This document shows positions 25,310 through 35,911 of a DNA stretch of 64,000 bases, piece by piece. The position numbers were made by a program, and so were the translations under genes. Origin of the DNA: Himantopus leucocephalus (taxonomy: Eukaryota > Chordata > Aves > Charadriiformes > Recurvirostridae); assembly GCA_003993805.1 (NCBI GenBank), contig RSEF01000001.1, positions 97,557,551-97,621,550 of the forward strand, given 5' to 3'. Each line of letters starts with the position of its first letter. Position 1 is the first letter of the stretch. The notes under the pieces are model-generated. The model was given only the letters and a program-made list of their open reading frames with translations, was not told where the DNA came from and did not search any database.

Positions 25310-26030
25310 CTATGTCATAGCCCTGGAGCGGTTCACTCACCACTTCCCCTTGGATTAGGGGGCCTTCATTCTGCTCCCTGCCCCTGTCTACTAGCTCAGG
25401 GGGCTGGGTGCTCAGGGAGCACCTGGTCCTACTACTAAAGACTGAGGCAAAGACAGTACCTCAGCCTTTTCCTCATCCTTTGTCATATGTTTCCATCCCT
25501 GTCTAATAAAGGATGGAGATTATCCTTAGTCCTCCTTTTATTGCTAATGTATTTATAGAAACTTTTTAAATTGTCCTTAACATCAGAAGTCAGATTAACT
25601 TCTAGGTGGGCTTTGGCCCTTCTAATTTTCTTCCTACATAGCCTCACAACATCTTTGTAGTCCTCATGAGCGGCTTGCCCTTTCTTCCAAAGGCCATAAA
25701 TTCTCCTTTTTTTCCTGAGTTGCAACCAGCGCTCTATGCTCAGCCAGGCTGGTCTTTTTCCCTGATGGCTCATTTTTTGGCACATGGGGATGGCCCGCTC
25801 CTGTGCCTTTAAGACTTCCTTCTTGAAAAATGTCCAGCCTTCCGGGACTTATAGAATCATAGAATCATAGAATTGTTAAGGTTGGAAGGGGCGACTCCTT
25901 CACCCTTCAGGACTGCCTCCAGAGGGACTCTGTCAATCAGGCTCCTGAAAAGACCAAAGTCTGCCCTCTGGAATTCCAAGGTGGCAGTTCTGCTGATGCC
26001 CCTCCTTGCTTCTCCAAGAATCGAAAACAG
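25310..26030 (-). mobile_element. CR1 LINE fragment, pol (endonuclease end to start of RT), inverted part
   Basis: The minus strand reads as CR1 ORF2. [20 protein letters not shown] is the end of the endonuclease region, followed by the linker KRPAWLSIERWLQLRKKRRI. After that come WKKGQAAHEDYKDVVRLCRK and FYKYISNKRRTKDNLHPLLD, which lead into the reverse transcriptase. The 100-codon open frame at 25483-25785 is part of it. It has no start, is truncated at both ends and is interrupted by a 43-bp insertion. It meets a plus-strand CR1 3' end head-to-head near 26030. Confidence 0.9.
25850..25892 (-). mobile_element. 43-bp CR1 3'-tail insertion inside CR1 pol
   Basis: On the minus strand this stretch is only the last bases of a CR1 (ccccttccaacc, then repeated attctatg units). 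It interrupts an otherwise continuous pol frame between GEGV and PEGWTFF. GACT occurs on both sides (25846-25849 and 25893-25896), which fits a 4-bp target-site duplication. Confidence 0.7.
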
Positions 26031-26352
26031 CCACCTGAAAGGAGGTTGTAGCGAGGTGGGGTTTGGTCTCTTCTCCCAAGTAACAAGTGATAGAACAAGA
26101 GGAAATGGCTTCAAGTTGCACCAGGGGAGGTTTAGATTGGATATCAGGAAAAATTTCTTCACCAAAAGGGTTATCAAACATTGGAACAGGCTGCCCAGGG
26201 AAGTGGTAGAATCACCATCCCTGGAGGTATTTAAAAGATGGGTAGATGTGGTACTGAGGGACATGTTTAGTGCTGGACTTGGCAGTGTTAGGTTGACGGT
26301 TGGACTTGATGATCTTAAAGGTCTCTTCCAACCTAGACGATTCTATGATTCC
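26031..26352 (+). mobile_element. CR1 LINE 3' end, sense part
   Basis: This is the typical bird CR1 3' region in plus orientation. It runs from acctgaaaggaggttgtag through ggctgcccagggaagtggt and tccctggaggtatttaaaag to ttccaacc. The tail is gattctatgattcc. It is 5'-truncated. The long plus-strand frame over it (25873-26391) is not a gene. Confidence 0.92.
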
Positions 26353-26359
26353 GTGATTA
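26353..26359. repeat. Candidate right target-site duplication of the CR1 composite
   Basis: GTGATTA follows the CR1 tail and matches 25303-25309. Confidence 0.5.
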
Positions 26360-27269
26360 TTCTTGAAGTCAGATGCTGCCTTGAGGCCTGAGACCTGCAA
26401 GGGAGCAAACTAGGCAAACCCCAAAAATTTGCACAAGTGACAAATGCATAGGTATGGTAAACCAAAAGAAAATTCTAGAGTTCATGAATAGGAAACTGGA
26501 AATTCGGGCCATAGACTTGACAAAATAGCCCCCAACAGGACAATATTTTTGCACAAATGTAAAGGCTCTGCATAAAATTTCCAAAGTCTCTGAAGAGAGC
26601 AAGTGACTTACTGAAAATTAGTTCTAGTCAGACACCTAACACCCATTACAGCCTACAGTTCTTACTGGAGTAGCACCTTCTACAGGGAAAAAACATTTTA
26701 CTTTATCTGGGCAACTCTCAGTGAGAGAAAACATTAACAATTGGCAAATAAATTGAACCCAAGGAAAAAAATACACCTAGATACGCTTACTTGCATTTCC
26801 ATACAGAATTCATCATTTGAATGTTCCTTATTCAATTTTCAGTTTGAGGTCACTGGTTCTCTTGCAAACAGATTAGCACAGACATAAAAATGCCGTTCTC
26901 AGAACACAATTTCCAACTAAGATATGATGTCATGATAAATGACATTGAACACTTAATCACATCACCATTTTCTATGAAATGTATTTCACCTTGGTGATCC
27001 TTTCAAAACAACTTTAAAAATTACAGATTTGAAAGGTAATTAGCTTTTATTTGAAAGAATGGACAAATAATGTGAAAAGATTCAGTCTCATATTACAATC
27101 TTTATGTGAGTTCAAACAATTTTTCCCCAAGAATCTGGGTTATGGCACCTTTTGATTATTTTTAGTCTTACTTTAATTGTCTGCGAGAAACTTCAAACTA
27201 TAATTAGAAAATACATGATTTACTGCAATAAATAATAAACCAATGCAACCTTAATTTTGAGTTACTTAC

Positions 27270-27395
27270 AGTCCATAAGCAGAGTTTACAGCAAGACTGG
27301 TAATCTGTTGTGGAGGCTCACCATCCACCCACACCAACTGAATAACAAGATCTGCTTGGTATCCAGGAGGCATTCGCACAGGTCGAGTCTTAACG
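27270..27395 (-). CDS. STXBP5L: STXBP5L exon e11 (WD40 blade, second propeller)
   Basis: This 126-nt exon encodes VKTRPVRMPPGYQADLVIQL, then VWVDGEPPQQITSLAVNSAY and G. It ends with two bases of a Leu codon. It is strongly conserved in the tomosyn family. The acceptor is ttcttag|cgtta and the donor is gact|gtaagt. It joins the VAFGNCNGLAVVD of e12. Confidence 0.95.
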
Positions 27396-29252
27396 CTAAG
27401 AAGAAGAGGTATAAAATAAGAACAAAAAACCAAACAAGCAGACTGGGCCATGAATAACAACTGCTTCTCTTGAGAAAATACTAGTGAAGCACAATCCCTT
27501 AAAAAGTCCAGAGCAGTACTAGCACTTGTGGAATACTGTGCATATACCTGTACATTGAGACAAGGCGTTCCAATCAGAACAGGGGTCTTTTGGAGGAATT
27601 CAAGGATTTGACTTTTATTTCTGTTGTAGAAACAAACCTGAAAACTTCAACATTCCCTACAAGAGAAACTCTAGAGAAGATGTTGGTGGGGGTCAATAAA
27701 AACATTTTTTGCTTAATCATTTTGCTTTGATTTTCCTTTTTCAGAACATTTCCATATACTATATAATACACACTTAAAAAATCATCATGAATAATCAACT
27801 CTAATGGAAAACCTGAAATACTTTCTTCTGAAACTTTGAAACAGTAAATTTCTGTATTTATGGAACTTTCCTGCTCTGAAGTAAAGCATGACAGAAAAAT
27901 GCAAAGAGGCAAGAGAAGATGAGAAGATATACCTTTCTGTAGTGGTTTTCACCATCGTGTATTCAAAACTTACGGACTTGACAATTATATTTGTTCATCT
28001 AGTGCAAACAAGTCCTGTTTTTTTCTTAGGAGTCTAATCACCTAATATGTGATCTGGTCTTAATGAATGAATGTTTCCTACATAAACTCTGATATAATTA
28101 TTAACACCTCTTCATATTCTGTTATGGCAAGTTCGCTAACTTGCAAAGCAGCTAGGTGTACATTCTGTATGACTGCTTTATGTGTGTTTTTGACTGGTAG
28201 AACTCAATGTGGTGATACACTGAGAGAAGATATTATGCAGTAATAGCAATACTTTGAGGTATTCATATTATTCATTAGCACAGTCACACTGTAGGTAGTA
28301 ATTTATACATAAAGCCCACTAGCCAGTGCATTTTTACTGTAGCTGTAAATGATGAGACTGCTTATATTGCACCCCTCTGCATACAGTCATAAGGCAGTCT
28401 GTCACATATAATCCTCTATCCCTGTGAAAAAGAGTACCCAAAGAAAGAATAAGAATCAGGAGAGGAAGGAGAATAGCTAGTTAATATAGACATGGACAAC
28501 ACATTCTGAAGAACTGCAATTTTTGGCACATAGTATTTCTTTCTGCTGTAAGCGCTTCTCTATACATATATCTCTACCATAAGTAACTTAAGCAGCATTA
28601 TCGTCTGTACTGGATCTTAGAGAAGAGATCTTTGATGAATCTGATGATGCAGACTATCTCCTGAACATGACTATGATGTGACTCAGCAAGCTTTTCAAGC
28701 AGCCCTGGCCCATGCACCTGAAAAGATGATGGATCAGATTGGAAAAAAACCCAACTAATTTCTATTCAGAAACAAGTAAGTAAGCACTTCTTTCAAGAGA
28801 GAATATTCAAACTTCTCATTCAATAACCAGGGCTATCAGGTTTTTTGTAGCTACACTGACTGCATCTGTTGAGATTGGAGGCCTTTGTCGCAAATAGGAC
28901 TACCGGCAATCTTGGAAAATTGAAGACAGATGCAGAAAACTGAAGTAAACCAACCATAAAATGACACCAGGGCAAAGGTTCTGAACAATATAACTCCAGT
29001 AGCACAATGGACAATGTACAAAACAAGTAGTGCTCTAATTCTGACAGAAGTTAAGAAGAACAGGGGACTGCGCAATACTTCTCACACTTTTATGGTTCTG
29101 ATATAGAGCATGAGAAAAGACTGGATATGGATGTACCTTATGACACAAAGAGATAAAACCTCCAGCTCAGTGTCAGCAGCAGAAGCACTTGAAGATACTT
29201 TTTGGAAAAGATCTTAAAGCATAAGGACTATTTTCTTAATATCCTTAATATC

Positions 29253-30188
29253 TGTGGTGGTTTAACATCAGTCAGCTGCCAGGTGCTCAAGAAGCTGCTC
29301 TGTCACTCCCCCTCTTCAACAGGACAAGGGAAGAAAATAAGAAGAAAAAGCTCACGGGTTGAGGTAGGACAGGGAGATTGCTTCCCAATTACCACCATAG
29401 GCAAAACAGACTCAAGTTGGGAATAATTAATTTAATTTATTGCCAATTAAAAATAGAGTAGGAGAGTGAAAAATTCTTTGAAAAGACAGAACTAAAAATA
29501 CCATCTCCCCACCCCAACCTTCTTTCCAGGCTCATTTTCACTCCTGACTCCTCTACATCCTCCCCCACCCCAAGCAGCTCAGTGGGGATTGGGAATGGTG
29601 GTTGTGGTCACTTCATAACACTCCATGCCTGCCAGTCGTTCCTCACGCTTTTCCCCTGCTCCAGTGTGGGTCCCTCCCAAGGAGTGCAGTCCCTGAGGAA
29701 CAGACTGCTCCAGTGTAGGTCCCTCACAGGCCACAGTTTCTGCCAGAAGATCTGCTCCTCGGTGGGCTCCTCTCCATGGGTTGCAGCTCCTGCCAGGAGC
29801 GTTCCCTGACGTGGGCTCTCCACGAGCTGCAGGGGGACAACCTGCATCACCATGGTCTCCTCCACAGGCTGCAGGGGAATCTCTTCTCCGGCACCTGGAG
29901 CACTTCTTCCCCCTCCTCCATCTCTCACCTTTGTGTCTGCAGGACTGTTTCTCATATTTTTTTCTCGCTCCTCTGTCTCACAGCTTCTGTGCAGCATTTT
30001 TTGCCCTTTCTTAAATTTGTTTCCCCAGAGGTGCCACCGTCCTGGCTGAGGGGCTCAGCTGTGCCCTGTGGTGGGTCGGTTGGAATTGGCTGGAGCCGGC
30101 TGTGTTCAGCACAGGGCAGCCCTGACCTCTCCTCACAGAGATGGCCTTGCAGCCCCCCGACCGCGTCTGGGCACCTGCACCTGATACA
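29253..30188 (+). mobile_element. ERV LTR, plus orientation (apparent solo LTR)
   Basis: It starts TGTGGTGGTTTAACATCAG and runs through gggcaaaacagactc-type and aatttaatttattgcc blocks, then a GC-rich part with repeated gctccagtgtgggtccct-like units. It ends near ctgataca. The pattern is that of an abundant avian ERV LTR family (recognition by recall). ATATC before it and ACATC after it match 4 of 5, a possible target-site duplication. No gag, pol or env was seen. Open frames inside are not genes. Confidence 0.8.
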
Positions 30189-31365
30189 ACATCTTTGATA
30201 ACTGCCTTCTCAAAATACATTCACACCCTGTCTTGAATTGTTCAACCATTTCAGTAATACAGTTTATGATGTACTGCTTCTATTTTTATTGCAGAGGGTT
30301 CGCTAACCTTGCCAAAGCTTTCCTTTATTTACTATTTAATGAGAAAGGCACTCCTCATCTATCTTTCTAAATGCAGTGGCTTGGCACACTATTCTATTTC
30401 TTTTGCCTGTCATACTGTTCAGACCTTACATACCCATTTATCTGGAGCAGTAATCAGCCACTTGGCTTGGATCTTGTCATAGGAGAGACATGACAGCACA
30501 GTTCAGCAAGCGGGAAGCTTTTTCCTGTCCTCCTCTTCCTCTGTCCTGATTGTCCAGGACCAGCTTGTGAGAACAGACCACCAGGCCACCATTCTGGACT
30601 ACCACTCCTCCCTTCCCCGCTTGGGTTTGCTGCAGTCGCAAGAGCAAAAGGAAAGCACTCAACAGCCACAGTCTTGACCCAGCCTGGAAGGGAATCTCAT
30701 CGTGACAAAGTGTACATAGTGGAGATGAACAGCACTTTATCTGCCTGGCTAGACAAAAGAAAGTTACCACTTTCATTTTCTTGCTTAAGGACCATTGATA
30801 CCCATGGATGGTGACAGACTGCAACAGATACAGCAACGTAGTACAACTCTAGCATGCCAAAAAAATATGGGAGCCAAAAAGCAGTGCTGGCAGTAATGAG
30901 ATAAGACTTTCTGAAGTGTGGGTTGACCAAGCCAGAGTAAGCGCATGGTGTAGCAGGGCTGCACAGGACACCTTGTTGGAAGATTAAGCCTGGAGAGAAG
31001 AAGCAGCAGAAACAGGACCTGGTGCAAGTGAAGCACCAGCTGGTGCAGCTGGTGAAAGAGCTAAATGGTTTATTGTTAGATGTGTGATGCATTTCACAAT
31101 CATCTGCAACTTTCTCAGGTCCTGCAGTCTCCTCAAACTCCATAGTCCTGTGAGAATATACCTATTATACCTGAGGATATGGGATCGTATACCTGGGCAT
31201 CGCATATCTGGGCATCGCATATCTGGATATCACAGCAGAATACATGCAGCATTTCAGGATAAGGAATGGGACCTTCACTTAGATCTCCAAGACATAAACA
31301 TCTCCTCTCCCCTTCACGACATTGACCTGCTCCTACCTTTTCCCCTCTCTGGCTGCAGAAGCACA
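30189..31365. other. Segment between the opposed LTRs
   Basis: About 1.2 kb of non-LTR sequence. The minus strand has frames of 148 and 119 codons around 30477-31143 rich in Cys, Phe and Ser, without a recognised domain. A 15-bp tandem lies at 31182-31235. No retroviral gene is seen, so this does not look like a provirus interior. Confidence 0.4.
31182..31235. repeat. 15-bp tandem repeat, about 3.5 copies
   Basis: The unit gcatcgcatatctgg occurs exactly twice in a row, with a degenerate copy before it (gatcgtatacctgg) and part of one after it. Confidence 0.8.
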
Positions 31366-32239
31366 TAGGTTGTCTGGCAAGGTTTTGGTAGTGGGGAAGC
31401 GGGGGCCTGTAGGGTTGGCCTCTGTCAGGAGAGGCCAGGGGCTGCCCCATGCCGGACACAACCTCATGCTAGCTAGTTCCAGCTGGCTCTGCCGCAGACC
31501 CATGGCAGGACACAGCTGAGCCCCTCAGCCAAGCTGATGGCACCTCTGGGAAAACAAATTTAAGAAAGGGCAGAAAATACCACCTGGGAGCAAGAAGTGA
31601 AGAAAAAAACATGTGAGAAACAGTCCTGCAAGTACCAGGTACGGGAGCAGAGATTCCCCTGCAGCCCATGGAGAGGACCATGGTGGAGCAGATATCCACA
31701 CTGCAGCCCTTGGAGGACCCTGTTGTGGAGCAAGTGGATTATTTCCTAAAGAAACTGTGGCTGGCAGAGAGCCCACGCTGGAGCAGGTTTATGCTGAAGG
31801 ACTGTACCTCATGGGAGGGATTCCACACAAAAGCAAGGAAAAGTGTGAGGAGGAAGGAGCGGCAGAGAGGAGCTGTTATGGACTGACCACAACTGCCATT
31901 TGCCATGCCCCTATGCTGCTCAGGGTGGAGAAGGTTAAGGAGTTGGAAATGAAAGTGTGAAGTTGGGAAAAAGGGAGGATGGGGAACATCCATTTTTGGT
32001 TTTGTTTCCATTTTTAATTTTTGTTTTTGTTTCTCACCATCCAACTCTATTTTAACTGGCAATAAATTAAATTACTTTTCCCCAAGTAGAGTCTGTTTTG
32101 CCTATGATAGTAATTGGTAAGTGATCTCCCTGTCTTTATCTCAACCCGTGAGCTTTTCCACCTTATTTTCTTCCCCTTGTCCTGTTGAGGAGAGGGAGTG
32201 ACAGAGTGGCTGGCAACCAGCCAAGGTCAACCCACCACA
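31366..32239 (-). mobile_element. ERV LTR, minus orientation (apparent solo LTR)
   Basis: The minus strand starts TGTGGTGGGTTGACCTTGG and shows the same order of blocks as the LTR at 29253: tcactccctctcctcaacag, gggcaaaacagactc-like and aatttaatttattgcc. It has a GC-rich end reading aaaaccttgcc. The 3' boundary is uncertain by a few bases. The ends show no clear target-site duplication. It is the same family as the plus copy but clearly diverged, suggesting a separate insertion. Confidence 0.8.
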
Positions 32240-35200
32240 GTTGGCAATAGCTTTGTATTGCATTAACGACAAACCTCTGCTCAAAGTTTTGTACTTTCTT
32301 ACCTGTTCTGCTGGCACTAAAGCTTTGCCCTTTCCTTTGTTCATAAGATATGTAACCATGAGCATTTCTGAAGTAATACTATCCATAAGCTTAATGAAGT
32401 CCTGGATTACCCAGGAGTATTCGTGGTGAGAACAAAGGAACAAACATCTGTGAAGTCAGGGTGCTAAGGGAGAGAGGTTTTTTGAAACCGGGGAAAACTG
32501 AAACTACAAACAAGAGTTGTACACAATGAGGATGTATTTTTTTCAAACAGATCTCACACCAAGCAGAATATGAATATTTTATACAAATAGTCCTCCAGAG
32601 TACCCTTGTGATGGGGCCCTTCCACATCATATGTCTGTGGATAAGCCTTTAAGAACACTAGTGGTGGTGTTTCCAAATTGCACCCCACTTTCAGTTTTCA
32701 GCTCCTGCTCTTAAAAGTTTTATAAAAAGCATAAAACAGGTAAATTAGTTTCAGGAAGCAAGACTTAAGTCTAGTGCCCTTTCAGCTAGGCAGACATACT
32801 TTCCATCCATAATTTCTAATGGATAACTGATGACGTGGGGAACACAAGAGTTAAGCACACTGCTATGGTGAGTTCCAACAAGCATCTGTCAAGGCCATGC
32901 GTTTAGCCTTTTCTTCTTCTAAACAAACTACCATGAGACTGAAAATGGCTGAAGAATTAATTCTGATCTTCTAAAACATGTTTTTATAATGATATTACTT
33001 TTCCAATATGTTTTTAACAACATGCTGAAAAAATTAGAGTACTTGAAGTGCCTTCTAAGTTTTCTTTCAAGTTGTTACCTGAGCAAGAAAAGCAGACACC
33101 TTTCTCTCTCTATTTTTCACTGCAAATTTGAAGATCTTCTTTGGTAAGATGGATGTTATTTCACAGGGATTTTCTCTAAGCATAGAATAAGTTGTAGTTG
33201 GTGAAAGACTGTAAGACTGGAATAAAATAGTTTCAGATTTCATGATTCAGTTTGTCGTTCCCGTGTTCCTATGACACCTTCCTCTTTAAGGACTGTCTGA
33301 GCTGTTTCCCTGGTTTCACTAAACATCTTGCTTGAACAGTAATGTTGATCTTTAGTTTTTCCTCACCTTGTTTTGGATTGCTTTTTTTAAAGTGTTTATA
33401 CTATAAGCCTAAACAGACTGCAGGAGTATGCACAGAAGAAATGTAGATATTTCAGTGGTTTTCTTGACATCTTCTTGTTACGCTACACTGAATTTGGTTG
33501 CAGCAAAGTTTTGGTTTTTAGTTTTCTTTATGAGATAATCACAGTTCTTTACCATTTTGGAGCTACTTGGACCTACTGTCAAAACCCTTGATTGACCTTA
33601 TTTTGGGATGATATTAAAAGTCTGGGAGTGAAGACTTACATTCTGGGTATAGCTTTTTGATAACAGTATTTACATCAAAAATATTTATCTGCACAACCAC
33701 AAATACATGAGTTTCTTATGTCATTATAGTTGCATGTTTCATTATACAATCTTCTTTATTCCACACTGCTGCTTGCCTATATTGGTAACAATTACTTTTG
33801 ATTTCAGAAAAATGTCAAGTTTTTATTACTCAGCCCCTTCAATCACTTTCTTTGTAGTACCTATTCGCAGACACAAATGTATTCAGTCATTCTGACTTCT
33901 GATTAGCAAAAATTACATAGTGTGGAGTGCCACCCATTTGCCCCAATGAGGTTGAGAAGCAGACATGAAAATAAACACAATGGAGCCCAGATGAAAAGCT
34001 AGTCTGTATATAAAATTTTATGTGGATTATCAATATTGTTCACATTGTACACTCACGCTCCATATGTAGGTGGCTGCAACTTTACATTACTATCACTGAA
34101 TCTTAGATTCTGTACTGCTGCCCACCTGAACAACTCGCACATAAAGTCAACATCATCATCTAGGTCTCTACTGGGTTTTCTGTGTTGTCAGCACTACTTT
34201 CATTTTATTATCATAATTCTGCTTAGAACAGAAGTTTTTTGACGGACAAGGAATGTGGACCTAGTTAGGGTCTGGGGGAAAACTGTGGATATTTATATGC
34301 CTTTCCTTATTGAAAAGTATATGAGTGTACACAGTATACTTTTATGTAAATGTAAGAGCGAGTATGCCAGCAGTTCTCGTGGTATAATTACTTTGAATTT
34401 GAAAAATCATTTCTCTGTCAAAATAAGTTTACATTTACTTTGTGTAAAATGGGACAAAAATCTGTTGGCCAGCTTAGTGTGAGATTATATGGAGTTAAGC
34501 AAACTTCCAAAAACTAACAAGCAGAACCTCTACTGGTTCATTACAGCTTTTCTGCCTTCAAGATCAACAATTCCTCTCCTCCTGAGACCAAATTTAATAA
34601 GAATCCCTTAAGGGAAAATCCTAGCCACTGAAATAATCGATTGCATTCTTGCTTATTTCAATTTCATAAATAGATTTCACATTGGGATTTTTTTAATAAC
34701 TTCTTTCTGTCCCTTCTATAGATTTTCATGGTTTACATTAATGATTACATGGAGGTCTGAGGTTCAACTGCCTGACTGAACGAAGTGGACAAATGAACAG
34801 GATGCCAAAAAATACTGTTAATTTTACAAGAACAATGTTATGATATTGTTTTTAAATGCTAATGCTATTTTCAGGAGCTCAATAGCCCAAAGTATCTGCA
34901 AAATCAGGCAATGTTCATTTAAACTGCTTTCAAAATAATTGAAGCATTTAAAATTTTTAATAATAATTACACTGAAATAATAATGAATTCACTAAAATGA
35001 GAGCAATTGTTATCAGCAGTGTACCATAATTGCTGGAAAATTACAGTTTATGGAAGTTTTGTATGGAATTTTGTTTTGAAACTATTCAAACCCATAATTT
35101 ATCTGCCTTATTAGTAAGAACATATTCATCTACTCCAAACAGTGGCAATGTGTACTCTAGCAGACAACAATTTGCTTCTTTCTAATGATTAAAGATATAT

Positions 35201-35738
35201 ACACTTCCACACAGTGCAACTGTTTCATAATTGTGTATTTTAAAGATTGTTTCATGAGTATGAACACAGTTTCCATCCCTTACACACCATGAAATGCATA
35301 TACTTCTTCCACAAAGAAATATTTTAGTGTTATACTAATTAATCAAGGAGGGAAAGCTTTGCACAAGTCTGTTTTATGGAAGTCTCTTTGTGAACTCAAA
35401 AAAAAAAGTTCCTCTGAAATTTCTTGATTTATTCTGTAGTGCCTGTATTCCATTCAAAATTGTGGGTATGAGCTGAAGATTTACTCCTAGATCGTACTGG
35501 AAAATAACAGTCAAACCTTTACTGTAACAGTTTATCTTCTCCATAATTCTAGCCTTTTAAAATACCTTGTTAATTATTTTGCCTTAATTCTTTTGTTTGT
35601 TCCATATTCTGGTTTCTTCTCATTTTGTGTTGCATACATACAATTAACCTCTTTTTCTTGCTAGTTAACAGATTGTTAATACAACAGATAGAAATGCTTT
35701 ATAGAAAGACAAATCTTTGAACAATGGCATAGACTTAC

Positions 35739-35911
35739 CTAAGACATGGGATACTATCCTTCATTGTTCCTTCACATGCTACAGTGTTGGTACTGCCTGA
35801 AAGGCTCTTTAAAGAAGGAAGCTGGGAGGAGGCATCTGGAAATGGAGGAATTATTTCCGGTTCAGGAGTAATGATATCTTCTACTTCATACTGAAGTCGT
35901 ACCTCTAATGA
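35739..35911 (-). CDS. STXBP5L: STXBP5L exon e10 (variable Pro/Ser-rich loop)
   Basis: This 173-nt exon encodes SLEVRLQYEVEDIITPEPEI, then a proline/serine loop (IPPFPDASSQLPSLKSLSGS) and TMKDSIPCL. The sequence between EDIITPEPE and KDSIPCL is a surface loop that differs between tomosyn paralogues and supports STXBP5L here. The acceptor is tttaag|tcatta and the donor is cttag|gtaagt. AG+C makes Ser before the VKTRPVRMPPG of e11. Confidence 0.95.

Larger units (their letters stand above)
21448..27269. other. STXBP5L: Intron between e11 and e12
   Basis: About 5.8 kb. It holds the CR1 composite at 25310-26352 and a purine-rich tract at 22345-22374. The rest is unremarkable AT-rich sequence. 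Confidence 0.8.
27396..35738. other. STXBP5L: Intron between e10 and e11
   Basis: About 8.3 kb. It carries the two opposed LTRs and the 1.2-kb segment between them. 27396-29252 and 32240-35738 show no recognisable element. Confidence 0.8.

Noticed and set aside
25873..26391. 172-codon open frame on the plus strand, the longest in the window
   Set aside because: It crosses antisense CR1 pol, the head-to-head junction and the sense CR1 3' end. It is a by-product of repeat sequence, not a gene.
29608..30198. Frames of 129 and 140 codons in the LTR region
   Set aside because: They lie wholly inside the non-coding GC-rich part of an ERV LTR and show no viral or host domain.
29253..32239. Full-length provirus between the two LTRs
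   Set aside because: The LTRs are inverted relative to each other, and there is no gag, pol, env or primer-binding region between them.
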